NCBI GenBank assembly: GCA_017744735.1
Contig: JAGIAR010000012.1
Location: forward strand, 1-64,000
Reading direction: 5' to 3'
Origin: Novosphingobium sp.
GTDB lineage: Bacteria > Pseudomonadota > Alphaproteobacteria > Sphingomonadales > Sphingomonadaceae
Length of the DNA: 64,000 nucleotides
How positions within the stretch are numbered: the stretch's first letter is position 1; every line of letters starts with the position of its first letter. Of this stretch, positions 47,165-55,063 are shown in pieces. The notes beneath the pieces were generated by a model. That model saw nothing but the letters and a program-made list of their open reading frames with translations. It was not told where the DNA came from and did no database searches. The position numbers and the translations under genes are program-made.

Positions 47165-47206
47165 AGGGCATCCGAAACTCCGCTCGCCCCCAAGCGTTCC
47201 CTCCCC

Positions 47207-47356
47207 ATGATCCGCAAGCTCAAATCCGGCGAATACCGCCTCTACTCGCGCAAGACCGATCCCAAGACCGGCAAGCGCCGCAATCTCGGCACCTTCGACA
47301 GCCGCGCCGCCGCGGAGAAGCATGAGCGGGAAGTGCAGTATTTCAAGCGGCATTGA
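47207..47356 (+). CDS. Conserved 49-residue basic protein
   Basis: A short frame from ATG 47207 to TGA 47356 reading MIRKLKSGEYRLYSRKTDPK, then TGKRRNLGTFDSRAAAEKH and EREVQYFKRH. I recall near-identical small proteins as common in alphaproteobacterial and other genomes. The sequence is highly basic with a conserved LGTF motif, suggesting a nucleic-acid-binding role, but the function is unknown. No clear ribosome binding site is seen. It marks the return of ordinary chromosomal sequence after the AT-rich ATPase gene. Confidence 0.75.
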   Translation: MIRKLKSGEYRLYSRKTDPKTGKRRNLGTFDSRAAAEKHEREVQYFKRH

Positions 47357-47382
47357 GGCCGAGCGCCGCGCCCACCTTCTCC

Positions 47383-47529
47383 CGTCATCCTGAACTGGTT
47401 TCGGGATCCATTCTTCGAATTGCCCGGATTGCTGGGTGAGATATTGCCGCTTGCGGCAGAGGCAGTGCCCGATGGCGGAAACTCCGCGCTGGCGGCGCGA
47501 TGGATCCTGAAACGAGTTCAGGATGACGA
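47383..47529. repeat. Paired inverted repeat, family A, copy 2
   Basis: The left unit CGTCATCCTGAACTGGTTTC (47383-47402, then GGGATCCATT) and the right unit GGATCCTGAAACGAGTTCAG (from 47502, then GATGACG) are inverted and about 90 bases apart. The sequence is the same family as 20098-20189. It lies in the gap between the 49-residue protein gene and the PhnA-like gene. Confidence 0.8.
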
Positions 47530-47558
47530 GGGGAGAGGAGAGGGCGAAGCGCCCAGCC

Positions 47559-47870
47559 TCACCGCTTCCTGACGAACTCCGCCCGCAGCACCAGCCCCTT
47601 GATCCCGTCGAAGCGGCAGTCGATTTCCTGCGCGTCCCCCGTCAGCCGGATCGACTTGATAACCGTGCCCTGCTTCAGCGTGCGCCCCGCGCCCTTGACC
47701 TCGAGGTCCTTGATCAGCGTCACCTGGTCGCCGTCGGCCAGCAGATTGCCGACCGCGTCGCGCACCTCCACCCGGTCGGCGGCGGCGCGTCTGGCGGCCA
47801 GCTCGCTCGCGGGCAGCCAGTCGCCGCTGTCCTCGTCATAGACATAGTCTTCGTCGCTGTCGGCGGACAT
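47559..47870 (-). CDS. PhnA/YjdM-like domain protein
   Basis: 103 residues. The C-terminal about 70 residues form the PhnA domain: VEVRDAVGNLLADGDQVTLI, KDLEVKGAGRTLKQGTVI, DCRFDGIKGLVLRAEFVRK. The zinc-ribbon half of full PhnA is missing; instead an acidic leader precedes. Despite the name, the family's link with alkylphosphonate use is weak. It lies alone, convergent on the repeat. Confidence 0.8.
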   Translation of the reverse strand: MSADSDEDYVYDEDSGDWLPASELAARRAAADRVEVRDAVGNLLADGDQVTLIKDLEVKGAGRTLKQGTVIKSIRLTGDAQEIDCRFDGIKGLVLRAEFVRKR

Positions 47871-48161
47871 CGCGGGGTCCTCTGGTTCGCGGGCAAGGCC
47901 CGTCCCTTAGGCCGCGCGGGCAGTTTGCAGAAAGCATTTTCCTACACAGCCCGGTTTGTGGCTTAAACTCGCCGATGACTCACCCCGCCCCGCTCCTTTC
48001 CGCCGTGCAGCGCGCAAATTTGCTTTGCAGGCGTGTCACCCGTGTCCGGCGGCGATGGAATCGCGCAATTGCGCGGCTTTTGCGGCGGCTCCGCAGGGTG
48101 ACAGGGTGTAACTTGTGTCACCCTGCCGGCGGGCCTAGCCTCGCCCCGAAGGAGAGCAGCG
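47871..48161. promoter_or_regulatory. Intergenic region with a perfect 11-base inverted repeat upstream of mop
   Basis: GCAGGGTGACA (48093-48103) and TGTCACCCTGC (48116-48126) are perfect inverted copies separated by 12 bases and lie about 35 bases before the 48162 start. Related GTGTCACC words occur nearby (about 48034). It could be an operator or a hairpin in the leader. No gene is supported in the rest of the region. Confidence 0.45.
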
Positions 48162-48368
48162 ATGAAGATCAGCGCGCGCAACCAGCTTGCCGGCACGGTG
48201 GTGTCGGTCACCCCCGGGGCGGTCAACGGTACGGTCAAGGTCGATATCGGTGGCGGCAACACGATCACCGCCAGCATCACCGAAGAGGCGATCGCCGAGC
48301 TCGGGCTGCAGGCGGGCGACCGCGTGACCGCGATCGTCAAGGCGAGCGACGTGCTGATCGGGAAATAG
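48162..48368 (+). CDS. Molbindin-type protein (Mop, TOBE domain)
   Basis: 68 residues, a single molbindin (Mop) domain: ISARNQLAGTVVSVTPGAVN, KVDIGGGNTITASITEEAI and LGLQAGDRVTAIVKASDVLI are the consensus. Such proteins form hexamers that store molybdate, which fits the molybdopterin oxidoreductase encoded at 61707. Preceded by GGAGAGCAGCG. An inverted repeat upstream may regulate it. Confidence 0.9.
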   Translation: MKISARNQLAGTVVSVTPGAVNGTVKVDIGGGNTITASITEEAIAELGLQAGDRVTAIVKASDVLIGK

Positions 48369-48396
48369 CGCGGCGTCGCGGCCGGGGCGGCGCTGC

Positions 48397-49056
48397 CTAT
48401 TGCGGCGCGCGCTGCGGCACCACCTGGATCAGCGGCGCGGCCGGGGCGGGCGCAGGCTGGGCAGCGGAGACGCGCTGGGTCGGGGCGGCATGCGCGCCCG
48501 CGTTGCGGCCCCTGGCGCCGGGGGAGGCGGGGTCGGTGCCCGCGGCGGGGGCGTCGTTGCCGAGCACCTGGCCGTCGCTGACCAGCACGGCCTTGGCGGC
48601 GGCCGCGGCGCTTTCGGCATCGGTCCCGGCGGCCTCGGCGTAGTCGCCGGCTTCGGCGATCCCGGCGGCGAGATGCGCGGGCACCGGCTGGTCGGGATAG
48701 CCGAACGGAGCGGGGTCCTCGGGGAAGGCCTCGTCCAGGCCGGCATGGCGGGGCAGCTGCACCTGCACCCCGGCGTTGCCGGCCTCGGCATAGGGCTTGC
48801 CGCCGTGCTGCATGATCGCGGGGTCGACTGCCCAGGACATGAGGCAGCCGAGCAGCAGCCCGGCCGGAATCGCGCCGGCGACCAGCCAGGGGCCGCTCGG
48901 CCGGGGCAGGCGGTGGCGCAGGTCGAGCAGGCGGTGCACCGAGGGCGGCAGCGTCGGGGAAATCCGCTCCCACGCTTCCGCGGGCAGCGGCATGCGCGCC
49001 AGCAGCGCGGGCGCGCGGCGCAGGGGTTGGCCACGCAGACTGTGATCGGCTTTCAT
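48397..49056 (-). CDS. Single-span membrane protein of unknown function
   Basis: 219 residues from ATG 49056. A basic N-terminal cytoplasmic part of about 50 residues (ADHSLRGQPLRRAPALLARM) is followed by one hydrophobic span (WLVAGAIPAGLLLGCLMSW) and a long Ala/Pro/Gly-rich, low-complexity periplasmic tail. No domain recognised; the topology resembles TonB- or sporulation-type anchors, but no motif supports that. It runs divergent from the GT87 gene. Confidence 0.5.
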   Translation of the reverse strand: MKADHSLRGQPLRRAPALLARMPLPAEAWERISPTLPPSVHRLLDLRHRLPRPSGPWLVAGAIPAGLLLGCLMSWAVDPAIMQHGGKPYAEAGNAGVQVQLPRHAGLDEAFPEDPAPFGYPDQPVPAHLAAGIAEAGDYAEAAGTDAESAAAAAKAVLVSDGQVLGNDAPAAGTDPASPGARGRNAGAHAAPTQRVSAAQPAPAPAAPLIQVVPQRAPQ

Positions 49057-49105
49057 CGAACGCGCTCCAGCCCCCCGGAACTCCCGCTCCACCAATGCAT
49101 CTCGG

Positions 49106-49258
49106 GCGGACGCGTTCCCGCGTCCGCCGCGCGCGCGGGGCGATTTGCCTCACCGCGCGGGCGAGGAGCGCCCGGGTCTGGTCTCGGCAGAGCGCAAGAG
49201 GATGGCCGCGCTCGTTGCGCCCGCCCGCCTACCGGCTATAGCCGGCAAGGCGGGCGCA
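49106..49258. repeat. Two strong inverted repeats upstream of the GT87 gene
   Basis: A 10-base-arm hairpin GGCGGACGCG-TTCC-CGCGTCCGCC lies at 49106-49129. A nested structure follows: outer arms TGCGCCCGCC (49216-49225) and GGCGGGCGCA (49249-49258) enclose the perfect palindrome CCGGCTATAGCCGG (49232-49245). They occupy the 218-base divergent region before ATG 49275, which contains no gene. Confidence 0.6.
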
Positions 49259-49274
49259 GCGACGGGGAGCAGGC

Positions 49275-50531
49275 ATGACGGGTGGGAATGAAGCCGGGGC
49301 GGCGAGGGCCGACATGCTGGTCCGCCCGACGCTGCTGGTGCTGCTGGCGGCGACCTTCGTCACCTGCGCCGCCGGCTGGCTGTTCAAGGCGCAATGCACC
49401 TTCGACGGGCAATGGGACAATCTCGAGCTCTACGCCAAGGGCTGCTATTCGGATGCCTTCCCCTTCTGGCGCGGGCACCGGCTGGCCGAAGGGGCGATTC
49501 CCTATCTCCAGACGCAGATCGAATATCCGGTGCTGACCGGGCTGCTGATCTTCCTCGAACAGCGCTGGACCCACGCGCTGTTCGGGCCGGACGCGGGCGA
49601 TCCGGCCTTCGTGTTCGTGGTCAGCCTGGCCAACACCGCGCTGGCGCTGCTGGTCACCAGGATGCTGTGGGATTTGCGGCTGCCGGCGCAACGGCTGTGG
49701 GCCTGGGCGCTGGCGCCGCTGCTGGTGCTCTATGTCGGGCACAATTGGGACCTGCTGGCGGTGACGCTGGCGCTCGCGGCCTTCGTCGCGGCGGAGAAGG
49801 GGCGGCCGGTGCGCGCCTGCGCGCTCGCCGCGCTGGGGGCGGCGGCGAAACTGTTCCCGGTGCTGCTGCTGCCGCTGATCGCGCTCCGCCGGCTGCTCGC
49901 CTTCCGCTTCGGCGAGGTCATGGTGCTGGTGCTGGTCTCGGTCGGAACCTGGGCGGCGGTGAACCTGCCGGTGGCGCTGCTGGCGCCCGACAACTGGTCG
50001 GAATTCTACCGCTTCTCGTCCGAGCGCGGCGGCACCGCGGCGGCGGTGTGGGACCTCGCGGCCCACTATCAGGTGTTCATCACCGACATTCCGATGCGCA
50101 ACCTGCTCTCGGGGCTGGCCTTCGTCGCCGGGATGGGCGCGATGCTGCACGAGGGCTGGCCGCGCTACAAGGACCGGCTGTGGCTGATGATCACCCCGGT
50201 GCTGCTGTGGTTCCTGTTCACCAGCAAGGTCTATTCGCCGCAGTTCGACCTGTGGGCCTATCCCTTCATCCTGATCACCGCGCGGCGGTGGGAGCCGATG
50301 GCGCTGTTCGTGCTGGGCGATGCCGCGTGCTATTTCATGGAGCTGTGGTTCTTCTCGGGCCAGGGGGGCGGCTGGCCGGCGGTGCCGATGGCATCGGTGC
50401 TGTGCGCGGCGGTGATCCGCGCGGTCGCGATATTCTGGCTGATTTTCGACGCGCTGCGCCAGCCGCTGCCCGAGTGGCTGGAACGGGAAACGGGCGGTGC
50501 GCCCCTACCGGCCGGCGCGCAGGCGCACTAG
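49275..50531 (+). CDS. GT87-like polytopic glycosyltransferase (DUF2029)
   Basis: 418 residues with about ten hydrophobic segments. The GT-C-like features are an early acidic loop (DAFPFWRGHRLAEG, IEYPVLTGLLIFLEQ) and GHNWDLLAVTLAL, typical of DUF2029/GT87 mannosyltransferases that use polyprenyl-phosphate sugars in the inner membrane. The acceptor is unknown. It starts at ATG 49275 (GGGGAGC upstream) and ends 9 bases before the dioxygenase gene, so they may be co-transcribed. Confidence 0.72.
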   Translation: MTGGNEAGAARADMLVRPTLLVLLAATFVTCAAGWLFKAQCTFDGQWDNLELYAKGCYSDAFPFWRGHRLAEGAIPYLQTQIEYPVLTGLLIFLEQRWTHALFGPDAGDPAFVFVVSLANTALALLVTRMLWDLRLPAQRLWAWALAPLLVLYVGHNWDLLAVTLALAAFVAAEKGRPVRACALAALGAAAKLFPVLLLPLIALRRLLAFRFGEVMVLVLVSVGTWAAVNLPVALLAPDNWSEFYRFSSERGGTAAAVWDLAAHYQVFITDIPMRNLLSGLAFVAGMGAMLHEGWPRYKDRLWLMITPVLLWFLFTSKVYSPQFDLWAYPFILITARRWEPMALFVLGDAACYFMELWFFSGQGGGWPAVPMASVLCAAVIRAVAIFWLIFDALRQPLPEWLERETGGAPLPAGAQAH

Positions 50532-50540
50532 ATAGGCCGC

Positions 50541-51332
50541 ATGACCAGCCAACCCAGCCTTTATATCCCGCACGGCGGCGGCCCGTGCTTCTTCATGCCG
50601 GATCCCGCCGGGACCTGGACCAGGATGGAAGCCTATCTCGCCGGCCTCGCCGCGAGCCTGCCCGAGCCGCCCAAGGCGATCCTGATCGTTTCGGGCCATT
50701 GGGAGGAGCAGGGCTTCGCCTTCACCGGCGCCGACCATCCCGAACTGCTGTTCGACTATTACGGCTTCCCGCCGCATACCTATGAGCTCGCCTGGCCTGC
50801 GCCGGGCGCGCCATGGCTGGCCGAGCGCGGAGTGGAACTGCTGCGCGCGGCGGGTCTGCCGGTTGCGGGCATCCATCCGACCCGCGGTTACGACCACGGG
50901 GTGTTCGTGCCGATGAAGGTCGCGTTCCCCGATGCCGCGATCCCGACCCTCCAGATGTCGCTCTGCGCCGGGCTCGATCCCGCGCTCCACGTCGCGGCGG
51001 GCCGGGCGCTCGCGCCCTTGCGCGAGGAGGGCGTGCTGGTGCTCGGATCGGGGATGAGCTTTCACAACCTGCGCGCCTATGGCGATCCGCGGGTCGAGGG
51101 GCCATCGCTCGAATTCGATGCCTGGCTGGGGCAGGCGGCGGGCGCCGAAGCAGATGCGCGCGCCGCGCTGCTCGAACGCTGGGACACCGCGCCCTATGCG
51201 CGCTTCTGCCACCCGCGCGAGGAGCATCTGATCCCGCTGATGGTCGCCGCCGGCGCCTCGGACGAGGCCGGCGTGCGCGACTATGGCGAGGTGGTGCTGA
51301 AGGGCGCGGTCTCGGCGTTCCGGTTCGGGTGA
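50541..51332 (+). CDS. Class III extradiol ring-cleavage dioxygenase (DODA/YgiD type)
   Basis: 263 residues. LYIPHGGGPCFF, ILIVSGHWEEQGF, and GYDHGVFVPMKVAFPDA match the LigB-like fold with His ligands for iron in the first two and a catalytic His in the third; GSGMSFHNLRAY supplies a further His. It resembles the 4,5-DOPA dioxygenase group, which opens catechol-type rings. The physiological substrate is unknown; it is unrelated in sequence to the fused gallate dioxygenase at 55064. Confidence 0.85.
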   Translation: MTSQPSLYIPHGGGPCFFMPDPAGTWTRMEAYLAGLAASLPEPPKAILIVSGHWEEQGFAFTGADHPELLFDYYGFPPHTYELAWPAPGAPWLAERGVELLRAAGLPVAGIHPTRGYDHGVFVPMKVAFPDAAIPTLQMSLCAGLDPALHVAAGRALAPLREEGVLVLGSGMSFHNLRAYGDPRVEGPSLEFDAWLGQAAGAEADARAALLERWDTAPYARFCHPREEHLIPLMVAAGASDEAGVRDYGEVVLKGAVSAFRFG

Positions 51333-51356
51333 GGGGCCGGTTCGGGCAAGGGGCGT

Positions 51357-52343
51357 TCAGAACCCGAAGGAAGTGAGCAACAGGAGGCCGTAACGCGCGG
51401 TCTTCTTGAAGCGTATTTCGGTCTCCCCGGCGGGCAGCGGCTGGTTGGCGACGATCCCGTCGCCGAAGATCTGCGTGTTCGGATCGACCGCGATGCCCAC
51501 GCCGAGGTTGAAGCTCTTGCTGGAATTGGCGTCGGGCCGGAAGCCGAACATCACTCCGCCGCCGATCGCATCGATCAACTCTCCGTCCCCGGACTGGATG
51601 GCGACGAACGGCCCCCAGCCATAGCGATAAGTCTCTTTCCCCTCGGACGAGATTATCGGCTTGCCGAGGCCGAAGAACTGATGCGCTTCGAGCATGACCC
51701 GTGCGACCGCGTTGTCCTGATCGGTAACGCGGACAATGCCGTTGGGATCGAGCGTGGCCGCGGTGATCCGGTCGCGGCCGAAGTTCTTGGTAAAGGAAAG
51801 GCCGACGCCGAGCCCCAAACCCATGAAGTCCTGGCCTGCCTTGACCTCGCCTTCCTCGACCGCTTTCGCATTGGTGAGTTCATCGGTTGCCTTGACGACT
51901 TGCGCGATCTTTCGATCCTCGTTGCTTCCCGCAACAAAGGCGAGGGTCCCACCGTCTCCGTCCGAGGCCAAGCCGGCTACGGCAATCCTCAGATCCTGTT
52001 TCGCACGCTCCACCCGCAGGGCTGCCGGCGATACTTTCACGTCCGAGTCCGAGGCACTCGCGCGAGCGAGAATCTCTGCTCGCATTTGCGCGTCGGTCAG
52101 TAACGGGGGACTGGCAGGAAGGGGAGCAGGAGCTGGCACGACTGCCGGCGCTGCCACGAATGCGGATCCCCCGGCCCTCAACTGTGCAGCTTCGGCCTCC
52201 AGTTCGGCTGCCCGGGCGTCCCGCGCCGCCTGCAGCTCCGTCTCGAGCCGTTTCACCTTTTCCGCATTGGTTTCGGCCGTCGCCGGTGCCGAGCACACCA
52301 GCGCGCCCGCTGCGCCGACCAAAAACGCGAACCGCAATCCCAT
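51357..52343 (-). CDS. Secreted protein with coiled coil and barrel-like C-terminus
   Basis: 328 residues. A signal peptide (FLVGAAGALVCSAPATA) is followed by a coiled coil rich in Glu/Ala (about residues 26-58), a Pro/Ala linker, and a C-terminal half with Gly-rich alternating strands (LGLGVGLSFTKNFGRDRITA, AIGGGVMFGFRPDANS). The protein ends in LLLLTSFGF, an aromatic terminus as in outer-membrane barrels. I recognise no named family; an outer-membrane location is inferred. Confidence 0.65.
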   Translation of the reverse strand: MGLRFAFLVGAAGALVCSAPATAETNAEKVKRLETELQAARDARAAELEAEAAQLRAGGSAFVAAPAVVPAPAPLPASPPLLTDAQMRAEILARASASDSDVKVSPAALRVERAKQDLRIAVAGLASDGDGGTLAFVAGSNEDRKIAQVVKATDELTNAKAVEEGEVKAGQDFMGLGLGVGLSFTKNFGRDRITAATLDPNGIVRVTDQDNAVARVMLEAHQFFGLGKPIISSEGKETYRYGWGPFVAIQSGDGELIDAIGGGVMFGFRPDANSSKSFNLGVGIAVDPNTQIFGDGIVANQPLPAGETEIRFKKTARYGLLLLTSFGF

Positions 52344-52511
52344 CGAGTGCCCCCACTAGCCAGTTCCGGTGTGAGCTATCGCGGGGGGATGGAGGCGGCG
52401 ATCCGAGATAGCTCCGTTATCGCGCAATTGCCCGAGGCTCTTCGCCTTCGCGGGCTGTGGGGCGGGAGCAGGCGGAGCTGCCGACTAGCTCCGAAATGCA
52501 GCCATTAGCGC

Positions 52512-53621
52512 TCACACCGCCGCATAGCCCCCGCGGCCGACCCGCACCTTCTGGCGTGCTGCGGAAAACAGCGCCCCGGCGCCGACCTTGCTGCCGCGCA
52601 TCACCAGCACCACCGTGTCGCCGGGGCCGACGATCTCGGTTTCGGGCGGATGCGGAAAGCTGGTGCCGTCGGCGCGGTCGAGATGGATCACGAAGAAGGC
52701 CCCGCGCGAACGCTGCTCGGCCTCGGCGATGGTCAGCCCGGTCAGCGCCCCGCCCTCGGGCACGGTGACGACCTCGATCTCGAGCCCGAAGTCGCGCAGC
52801 CCCCGCTTGATCTCGCGCAGGTGGGGCGAATTGCCGATATATTTGTGGGTCGCGGGATAAAGGATCTGCTCGGCGATCCGCTCCGCCCCGATATGCGCGG
52901 GCAGCACCACCTGGTTGGCCCCGGCATGGATCAGCTTGCTCTCGGTCGAGGGCACCTCGCCGCGCGCGATGATCTCCAGCGCGGGGTTCATGTTGCGCGC
53001 CGAAAGGGTGATGAACACGTTCGCCGCGTCGTTGGGCAGCACGGTCGCCAGCACTCTTGCGCGGGCGATCCCGGCTTCCTCCAGCACGCCCTCGTCGGTT
53101 GCGTCGCCGGTCAGGCACAGATAGCCGAGCGCGCGCGCCTCGGCGAGCTTCACCGTGTCGCGTTCGACGATGATGAACGGGCTTGCCGCGCCCGCGAGTT
53201 CCTTGGCGAGCTGGTGCCCGATCCGCCCGAGCCCGCAGATGATGGTGTGGCCGGAGAGTTTTTCGATTTGCTTTTCCATGCGATCGATCCCGAGAAGCCT
53301 GACGACCTGGTAATGCGAAAAGGCCTGCACCAGCGCGCCGGTCAGGACGATCATGCCGATGCAGCCGAAGATGATGGTGGTCTCGTCGAGCAGCCGCAGC
53401 CACGCAGTGTCCAGCGGGTGGACTTCGCCGTAGCCGACCGAGAAGATCGTGATCGTGACCATGAAGAAGGCGTCGGCGAGGCTCCAGCCCGACGCGAGGA
53501 ACCCGGCGGTGGAGAGGACGTAGACCAGGCACACAAACAGCGCCGCGCGCACGAGATTCTGCGTCGGCGAGCCGAGCGAGGTCTGCGCAGCCAGCTGCGC
53601 CCTGATTCCCTTAAGCGCCAT
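52512..53621 (-). CDS. Potassium channel with RCK (TrkA-N/TrkA-C) domains
   Basis: 369 residues. Two N-terminal transmembrane helices flank the selectivity filter TITIFSVGYGE (near residue 60). A Rossmann RCK domain begins HTIICGLGRIGHQLAKELA, and a TrkA-C domain ends the protein (VPEGGALTGLTIAEAEQRS, VGPGDTVVLVMRGS). This is the ligand-gated two-TM plan of MthK-type K+ channels in the inner membrane. It is monocistronic. The 168-base gap to the next gene on the left contains no supported feature. Confidence 0.9.
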   Translation of the reverse strand: MALKGIRAQLAAQTSLGSPTQNLVRAALFVCLVYVLSTAGFLASGWSLADAFFMVTITIFSVGYGEVHPLDTAWLRLLDETTIIFGCIGMIVLTGALVQAFSHYQVVRLLGIDRMEKQIEKLSGHTIICGLGRIGHQLAKELAGAASPFIIVERDTVKLAEARALGYLCLTGDATDEGVLEEAGIARARVLATVLPNDAANVFITLSARNMNPALEIIARGEVPSTESKLIHAGANQVVLPAHIGAERIAEQILYPATHKYIGNSPHLREIKRGLRDFGLEIEVVTVPEGGALTGLTIAEAEQRSRGAFFVIHLDRADGTSFPHPPETEIVGPGDTVVLVMRGSKVGAGALFSAARQKVRVGRGGYAAV

Positions 53622-53691
53622 AAGACATTGCGATCCCCTGCAATGCCTCTCCTCGCCCGCGCTTGTGCCGGGGGTGCGGCGCTTTGTCGAG

Positions 53692-54204
53692 CTATTCCAT
53701 CAGCTCGAGCGGCTCGGGCAATTTGGCGAGCAATTCGTCGGAGAATTCGCCGGCGATGTGGAAGAAGGCCATCCGGGCAACCCCGTCGCCGCGGTTTTCC
53801 CACGCATGGTCGGTGCCGCGCTGGACCACCACGTCGCCGGGCCGCAGCACGACTTCGCTGTCGCTGAGGACGAGCACGATCTCGCCCTCGATCACCACCA
53901 CGTAATCGAGTGTGCGGGTGCGGTGCATCACCGTCCGGTGCCCACCCATGCGCGGCGGATAGATCTCGATCACCCGGAGCAGATGGCCCGAGGCAGGCAT
54001 GATCGTGAAAGCGCGATCGTTGGGTTCGCTTTCTGGCAGCGAGGCGAGGGTGGGGACCGCTTCGGGCGTCGACCACATTTCGACGAAGTCCGCGCCGACC
54101 GCTTCGCCGTGCATGGGATGGTTCTGCGGCGGGGTGCCGTCCGATAGCACGATCGATTTGCCGTTCGCGTCGTGGCCCGTGACCACGCGCCTGCCCTTGC
54201 TCAT
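53692..54204 (-). CDS. Cupin-domain protein
   Basis: 170 residues. A single RmlC-like cupin: motif 1 RMGGHRTVMHRTRTLDYVVV (two His and Glu-like spacing), motif 2 GDVVVQRGTDHAWENRG. The PASGHLLRVIEIYPP stretch before it is common in cupins annotated near aromatic degradation genes. The metal and substrate are unknown. It lies divergent from a PEBP-family gene and about 860 bases from the gallate dioxygenase. Confidence 0.8.
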   Translation of the reverse strand: MSKGRRVVTGHDANGKSIVLSDGTPPQNHPMHGEAVGADFVEMWSTPEAVPTLASLPESEPNDRAFTIMPASGHLLRVIEIYPPRMGGHRTVMHRTRTLDYVVVIEGEIVLVLSDSEVVLRPGDVVVQRGTDHAWENRGDGVARMAFFHIAGEFSDELLAKLPEPLELME

Positions 54205-54343
54205 CGCTTCCTCCCATTCGTTAGGAAGCTACGCTTAACCGCAAGCGTTCGGCGCGCAAACGGGGAAATTTGCCTCCCGCCCCCTGTCCATCGCGGTTCG
54301 CGCCGACTAAGGATGGCGCCTTCCCAGCGAAAGGAATTCCCGA

Positions 54344-54919
54344 ATGGCCAAGGCCGGTCATGCAAGCCTCGCCATCGCCAAGCTCGCCGAGCCCGGCATC
54401 ATCAATGCCGGCGGTTTCAAGCTCACCTCGCCCGCCTTCGACGACGGCGAGGAGCTCGATCCGAGCTTTACCGCGGACGAGGAGGACGCGGTCGCTCCGC
54501 CGCTCGAATGGACCGCGCCGCCCGAGGATGCGGTGGAACTGGTGCTGATCGTCGAGGATCCCGACGTCTCGGGTTCCGAGCCCGGCTGCCACTGGCTGGT
54601 CTGGGGTCTCGCGCCGCAAAAGGGTCGTCTGCTCGAAGGCGAGGTGCCGCCGCGCGTCGGCAAGAATTCTCAGCGCAACAGCGAATGGCTGCTGCCCAAA
54701 CTGCCCGAGGGCGAGCCGCATCATTACGTGTTCCAGCTGTTCGCGCTCGACGCGCCGATCGAGCTGTCGCCCGGCAGCGACCGCGAAGCGCTGCTCGAGG
54801 AGATGGAGGATCACGTGATCGCAGCGACGATCCTCACCGCCGTGTACGAGCACAGCGACGAGGACGACGGCGACTGGGACGACGTCGACATCGAGCGGAT
54901 CGACTTCGACGGGAATTGA
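54344..54919 (+). CDS. PEBP-like (YbhB/YbcL family) protein
   Basis: 191 residues. The phosphatidylethanolamine-binding-protein fold is indicated by LTSPAFDDGEELDPSFT, PPLEWTAPPEDAVELVLIVE, PDVSGSEPGCHWLVWGL (DPD..G...HW) and the later EPHHYVFQLFALD. Bacterial YbhB/YbcL members have unknown ligands. The tail is strongly acidic (EDDGDWDDVDIERIDF), unusual for the family. It precedes the gallate dioxygenase gene, but a 144-base gap argues for separate promoters. Confidence 0.85.
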   Translation: MAKAGHASLAIAKLAEPGIINAGGFKLTSPAFDDGEELDPSFTADEEDAVAPPLEWTAPPEDAVELVLIVEDPDVSGSEPGCHWLVWGLAPQKGRLLEGEVPPRVGKNSQRNSEWLLPKLPEGEPHHYVFQLFALDAPIELSPGSDREALLEEMEDHVIAATILTAVYEHSDEDDGDWDDVDIERIDFDGN

Positions 54920-54960
54920 GCTGGATCCCCTTCCCCTGAGAAGAGCGACGCCCGAAATTT

Positions 54961-54977
54961 GATCTTGCCCAAAGATC
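54961..54977. promoter_or_regulatory. Inverted repeat upstream of the gallate dioxygenase gene
   Basis: GATCTT-GCCCA-AAGATC is a perfect 6-base inverted repeat about 85 bases before ATG 55064 in an AT-richer stretch. It could be an operator for the dioxygenase promoter. No regulator gene adjoins. Confidence 0.35.
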
Positions 54978-55063
54978 GTTTGTGCCGCTTACGATACGGG
55001 CAAACCGGTTTTGTCTGGGAATCGCGCCTTTTCGCGCTGCCCGAGAGAGGAAAGAGCTGAGTC

